From NCBI GenBank assembly GCA_051209155.1, contig JBPJGB010000005.1: DNA of 64,000 nt; one strand, given 5' to 3'. The stretch is from Actomonas sp051209155. Lineage in GTDB: Bacteria; Verrucomicrobiota; Verrucomicrobiia; Opitutales; Opitutaceae. A program made the position numbers and the translations under genes. Under the pieces are notes generated by a model that saw only the letters and a list, made by a program, of their open reading frames with translations, was not told the origin of the DNA and ran no database searches. Shown one piece after another: positions 62,179-64,000 of this stretch. How positions within the stretch are numbered: the stretch's first letter is position 1; each line of letters opens with the position of its first letter.

Positions 62179-62559
62179 CTATTCTTTTAGTGTGCATCGA
62201 ACTTTCCTCGCACGATCATCCGCATCGTAGGTGACGCGAACGGATAGTGATGACCGCTTTATCGACAGTGGTGCGCCACCCGAACTAAGCGCTAAGAACT
62301 CGCTTTTCGCGTCCTTTGTCGCTCCGAGGTCTCCTCGATTTTCGATCACGGTGTTCATCCAAACGCGAATTTCCTCTCTGCTCTTTCCGACCAGCTCTTG
62401 GTCGAGGAATCGCGATATCTCCGGTAGGTTCGCGTCGAGAACCGCGCCTACCGGCGCTGCGAACTTCGGAAGAGGAAGGTGTGCTTCAGAAGAGCTAGTG
62501 GTCTCAGCTGAGCATGTCAGGCACACGAACAAAAGAATCGGTAAAATCTTAGTTTTCAT
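62179..62559 (-). CDS. Cassette gene: exported hypothetical protein
   Basis: A 126-residue protein with a signal peptide (MKTKILPILLFVCLTCSAET, possible cleavage after CSA). The mature part (EISRFLDQELVGKSREEIRVWMNTVI, then SVRVTYDADDRARKVRCTLKE) has no family that I recognise. The stop lies immediately beside attC site 6 and the start 12 nt from attC site 7. Confidence 0.65.
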   Translation of the reverse strand: MKTKILPILLFVCLTCSAETTSSSEAHLPLPKFAAPVGAVLDANLPEISRFLDQELVGKSREEIRVWMNTVIENRGDLGATKDAKSEFLALSSGGAPLSIKRSSLSVRVTYDADDRARKVRCTLKE

Positions 62560-62569
62560 GTCGAACGTC

Positions 62570-62623
62570 TGAACTCAGCCGCGAGGCGCGCCAGCGCCTC
62601 GTTGGCTGCGGTGGTTGGTTCGC
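62570..62623 (-). repeat. attC-like site 7
   Basis: Ends in GAACG (62572) and GGTTCG (62616). Arms CAGCCGCGAGGCGC and GCGCCTCGTTGGCTG with extrahelical T bases, loop GCCA. It is almost identical to site 8. Confidence 0.9.
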
Positions 62624-62642
62624 CTCTTTTCTTTCGGAGCTT

Positions 62643-62954
62643 TCATCCTGAAACCTCGGTATACGGATTCACGCGGATGACGAGCCCTTCAACTACGGCT
62701 CCGTCTTTCAGCTCGAGGACTGTGACCCTTCGCTCTCCGCCACGAAACGCTAGAAACATCGTCTTCGAACCCCGCGCAAGGGATTCCGCCCAAGACAACG
62801 CTACCGCCTCTTCTCCTTCGTCCGTCAATTCGCTTTCGAGAACATGGTGATCGTCGGACTCAATGCCAGGCACGCACGCACTCGGATGGAAACCATCGTA
62901 ACCGGACTCCGCGACCGACTTCTGAATCAACGAGCAGTAGTCCTGAAAGGTCAT
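62643..62954 (-). CDS. Cassette gene: hypothetical acidic protein
   Basis: A 103-residue soluble acidic protein (MTFQDYCSLIQKSVAESGYDGFHPS start; VALSWAESLARGSKTMFLAFRGG; VTVLELKDGAVVEGLVIRVNP). The last segment looks like an SH3- or Hfq-like beta pair but no family can be named. The start is 8 nt from attC site 8; the stop is about 20 nt from attC site 7. Confidence 0.6.
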   Translation of the reverse strand: MTFQDYCSLIQKSVAESGYDGFHPSACVPGIESDDHHVLESELTDEGEEAVALSWAESLARGSKTMFLAFRGGERRVTVLELKDGAVVEGLVIRVNPYTEVSG

Positions 62955-62959
62955 CTCCG

Positions 62960-63022
62960 GCTAACGTCTGAACTCAGCCGCGAGGCGCGTCAGCGCCTCG
63001 TTGGCTGCGGTGGTTGGTTCGA
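62960..63022 (-). repeat. attC-like site 8
   Basis: Ends in CTAACG (62962) and GGTTCG (63016). Arms CAGCCGCGAGGCGC and GCGCCTCGTTGGCTG as in site 7, with one base changed in the loop. Confidence 0.9.
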
Positions 63023-63064
63023 CTTTTCATCTCAGGAACAAATTCATCGAAAATACCCCGAAGC

Positions 63065-63352
63065 CTATTGATGAAATCCATACCCCCCCCTACCAAGACA
63101 AGGTAACAAATACCTGTCGAAGTGGTCGTCTGGAATCGCAAATAACATCGCCCATACGGTTTCTCGGCCTGCTCTTCGTCGTTCATGCTCGATTTGCGCA
63201 GTGCCCATCACCGCGAAGATGAAGCTCCCGAAAAGCAGGACTACGAATGAGCCGATGGCGATACCTGAAGATCTTTCTGCCATTGCTCGACCCAAGGAGC
63301 CGACAATCAATCCCGATAAGGCGCTACTGAGCCAAGTTGCACGAGTCCGCAT
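63065..63352 (-). pseudogene. Cassette gene: two-helix membrane protein, probably frameshifted
   Basis: A 95-residue reading frame with two membrane helices (SSALSGLIVGSLGRAMA near 9-25 and GIAIGSFVVLLFGSFIFAVM near 30-49). It starts 4 nt from attC site 9, like its neighbours, but stops 43 bp short of attC site 8, after a run of eight G (C8 at 63083-63090 on the plus strand). Dropping one G would let the frame continue (MDFINRLRGIFDEFVPEMKS) into attC site 8 and stop at 62974, giving the usual attC-encoded tail. An overlapping frame 62974-63186 shows that continuation. A real frameshift, phase variation or a sequencing error are all possible. Confidence 0.55.
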
Positions 63353-63353
63353 G

Positions 63354-63422
63354 CCGAACGCTTGAGATCAGACATGACCGAAGGCGAAGCCGTAGGTCAT
63401 TGTCTGCGTCGATTTGTTAGGG
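63354..63422 (-). repeat. attC-like site 9
   Basis: Ends in GAACGC (63356) and TGTTAGG (63415). Arms ATCAGACATGACC and GGTCATTGTCTG pair with one extra T, and the centre GAAGGCGAAGCCGTA is the terminal structure. TTA in GTTAGG is the stop codon of the adjoining gene. Confidence 0.85.
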
Positions 63423-63863
63423 TTTTCTTTCAACTGTTCGAATCTCCTTCGTCACCGGATCAAAGTGAACCAAATACTTCGTTCGCACCGCGTTGGTCTC
63501 AAGTGTAACTGTGTAATGATCGACTCCCTCCGGGCCGTGGTCGAGTGACCATGAAATACCCATGCCGTTAAACTCAGCTTCAGGCTCATTATTTTGGAGA
63601 TGAGATTCCATCGCTTCCTTGACCTCAGAAAAGCTTGGACCCGGAAGTGCGTTAAACCACGCGAATGTGAAACCTCCAAGTGCCACTACCACGCCAACCG
63701 CGATCAGTTTCCACCCGGTCCGCTTCTTTCTCTTCTTTTCATCATCCGTCAAATTGGCCTTCCGCAAGACCGGGAGGTGGTCGACGAGCAAATTGCCAAT
63801 GCCAAAGGAAAAGAACACGAAGCCGAGGAGGGCGCATACAACTGCTATGAATATTACCGCCAT
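63417..63863 (-). CDS. Cassette gene: membrane-anchored hypothetical protein
   Basis: A 148-residue protein with two membrane helices (MAVIFIAVVCALLGFVFFSF at 1-20 and WKLIAVGVVVALGGFTFAWF near 51-70) separated by a basic loop (DDEKKRKKRTG), and an exposed C-terminal domain of about 75 residues (HYTVTLETNAVRTKYLVHFDP). No family recognised. Its stop codon TAA lies within the core of attC site 9, and its start is 6 nt from attC site 10. Confidence 0.65.
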   Translation of the reverse strand: MAVIFIAVVCALLGFVFFSFGIGNLLVDHLPVLRKANLTDDEKKRKKRTGWKLIAVGVVVALGGFTFAWFNALPGPSFSEVKEAMESHLQNNEPEAEFNGMGISWSLDHGPEGVDHYTVTLETNAVRTKYLVHFDPVTKEIRTVERKP

Positions 63864-63868
63864 GGTTC

Positions 63869-63928
63869 CCTAACGTCTAAGCTGAGACAGGCCGACTTGT
63901 CGGCCTTGTCTCCGGCGATTGGTTAGCC
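63869..63928 (-). repeat. attC-like site 10
   Basis: Ends in CTAACG (63871) and GGTTAGCC (63921). Arms GAGACAGGCCGAC and GTCGGCCTTGTCTC form an otherwise perfect stem with one extra T and a TT loop, the cleanest site of the array. Confidence 0.92.
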
Positions 63929-64000
63929 TCTTTCTTGGTTTCGGGAGGCATGGATGTGCTCTTTCGTGATCTCGATGAACTCACGAACATGAACTTCGGA
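63923..64000 (-). CDS. Cassette gene, 3' end only (cut by window edge)
   Basis: The last 25 residues of a minus-strand frame (SEVHVREFIEITKEHIHASR then NQERG) are visible before a TAA stop that lies inside the core of attC site 10. The remainder is outside the window. The family is unknown. It shows that the array continues to the right. Confidence 0.55.
   Translation of the reverse strand, partial: SEVHVREFIEITKEHIHASRNQERG

Noticed and set aside
59738..63928. CRISPR array interpretation of the regular dyad repeats
   Set aside because: Spacing is irregular (200-520 bp) and filled by genes, and the repeats have AAC/GTT ends with extrahelical bases, which fits attC and not CRISPR repeats.

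Overview
The window is high-GC chromosomal DNA that looks like a member of the Verrucomicrobiota, most likely Opitutaceae. This is an inference from a fused SecDF, the short cacagat / cacggat and cgcagagg mini-repeats typical of that phylum, a DmsB-DmsC fusion beside an assimilatory nitrate reductase, and a general lack of strong Shine-Dalgarno sequences. No rRNA, tRNA, transposase or CRISPR array was seen.

Layout. 0-10.7 kb is housekeeping and repair, mostly on the minus strand: Y-family DNA polymerase, two DUF4252-like envelope proteins, a Ski2-like helicase, a glycine-zipper lipoprotein, YebC, a TrpF-like enzyme and UvrA. 10.9-19.4 kb holds a plus-strand outer-membrane/transport cluster (DUF1302, DUF1329, Ycf48-like beta-propeller, RND/MMPL transporter) and a polytopic membrane protein. 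19.4-37.5 kb is a complete nitrate uptake and assimilation locus: LysR regulator, signal-less NasS-like nitrate sensor, ABC nitrate transporter (binding protein, a permease with a very long inserted coiled coil, two ATPases), an outer-membrane porin, siroheme nitrite reductase with a CysJ-like flavoprotein, a DmsB-DmsC fusion, nitrate reductase, then a chemoreceptor. 37.6-49.4 kb is core metabolism: a nucleotide pyrophosphatase/phosphodiesterase-like enzyme, yajC-secDF-recJ, arginine decarboxylase, a glutaredoxin-like protein and HrpB.

49.4-58.3 kb is the most unusual signalling block. An AT-rich divergent region with a perfect 17-bp inverted repeat and three DnaA-box-like sequences is followed by about 850 nt of highly structured, ORF-free DNA ending in a textbook terminator, a candidate giant non-coding RNA. 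Next comes an H-NOX gas sensor, its HNOBA histidine kinase and three further histidine kinases or hybrids, with no DNA-binding or cyclic-di-GMP output.

58.3-64 kb begins with two tandem GrpB-family genes and then becomes a gene-cassette array of an integron: ten attC-like sites (57-115 bp, AAC...GTT ends, imperfect dyads with extrahelical bases) separate small minus-strand genes that start 4-18 nt from one attC and end at or inside the next. Transcription runs leftwards, so attI and the integrase, if present, should lie to the right of the window.

Working together: nitrate would enter through the porin and ABC transporter and be reduced at the membrane by a quinol-fed nitrate reductase, with nitrite passing to the NirA/flavoprotein pair. 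The H-NOX kinases could report nitric oxide, a by-product of nitrite chemistry, although that link is an inference.
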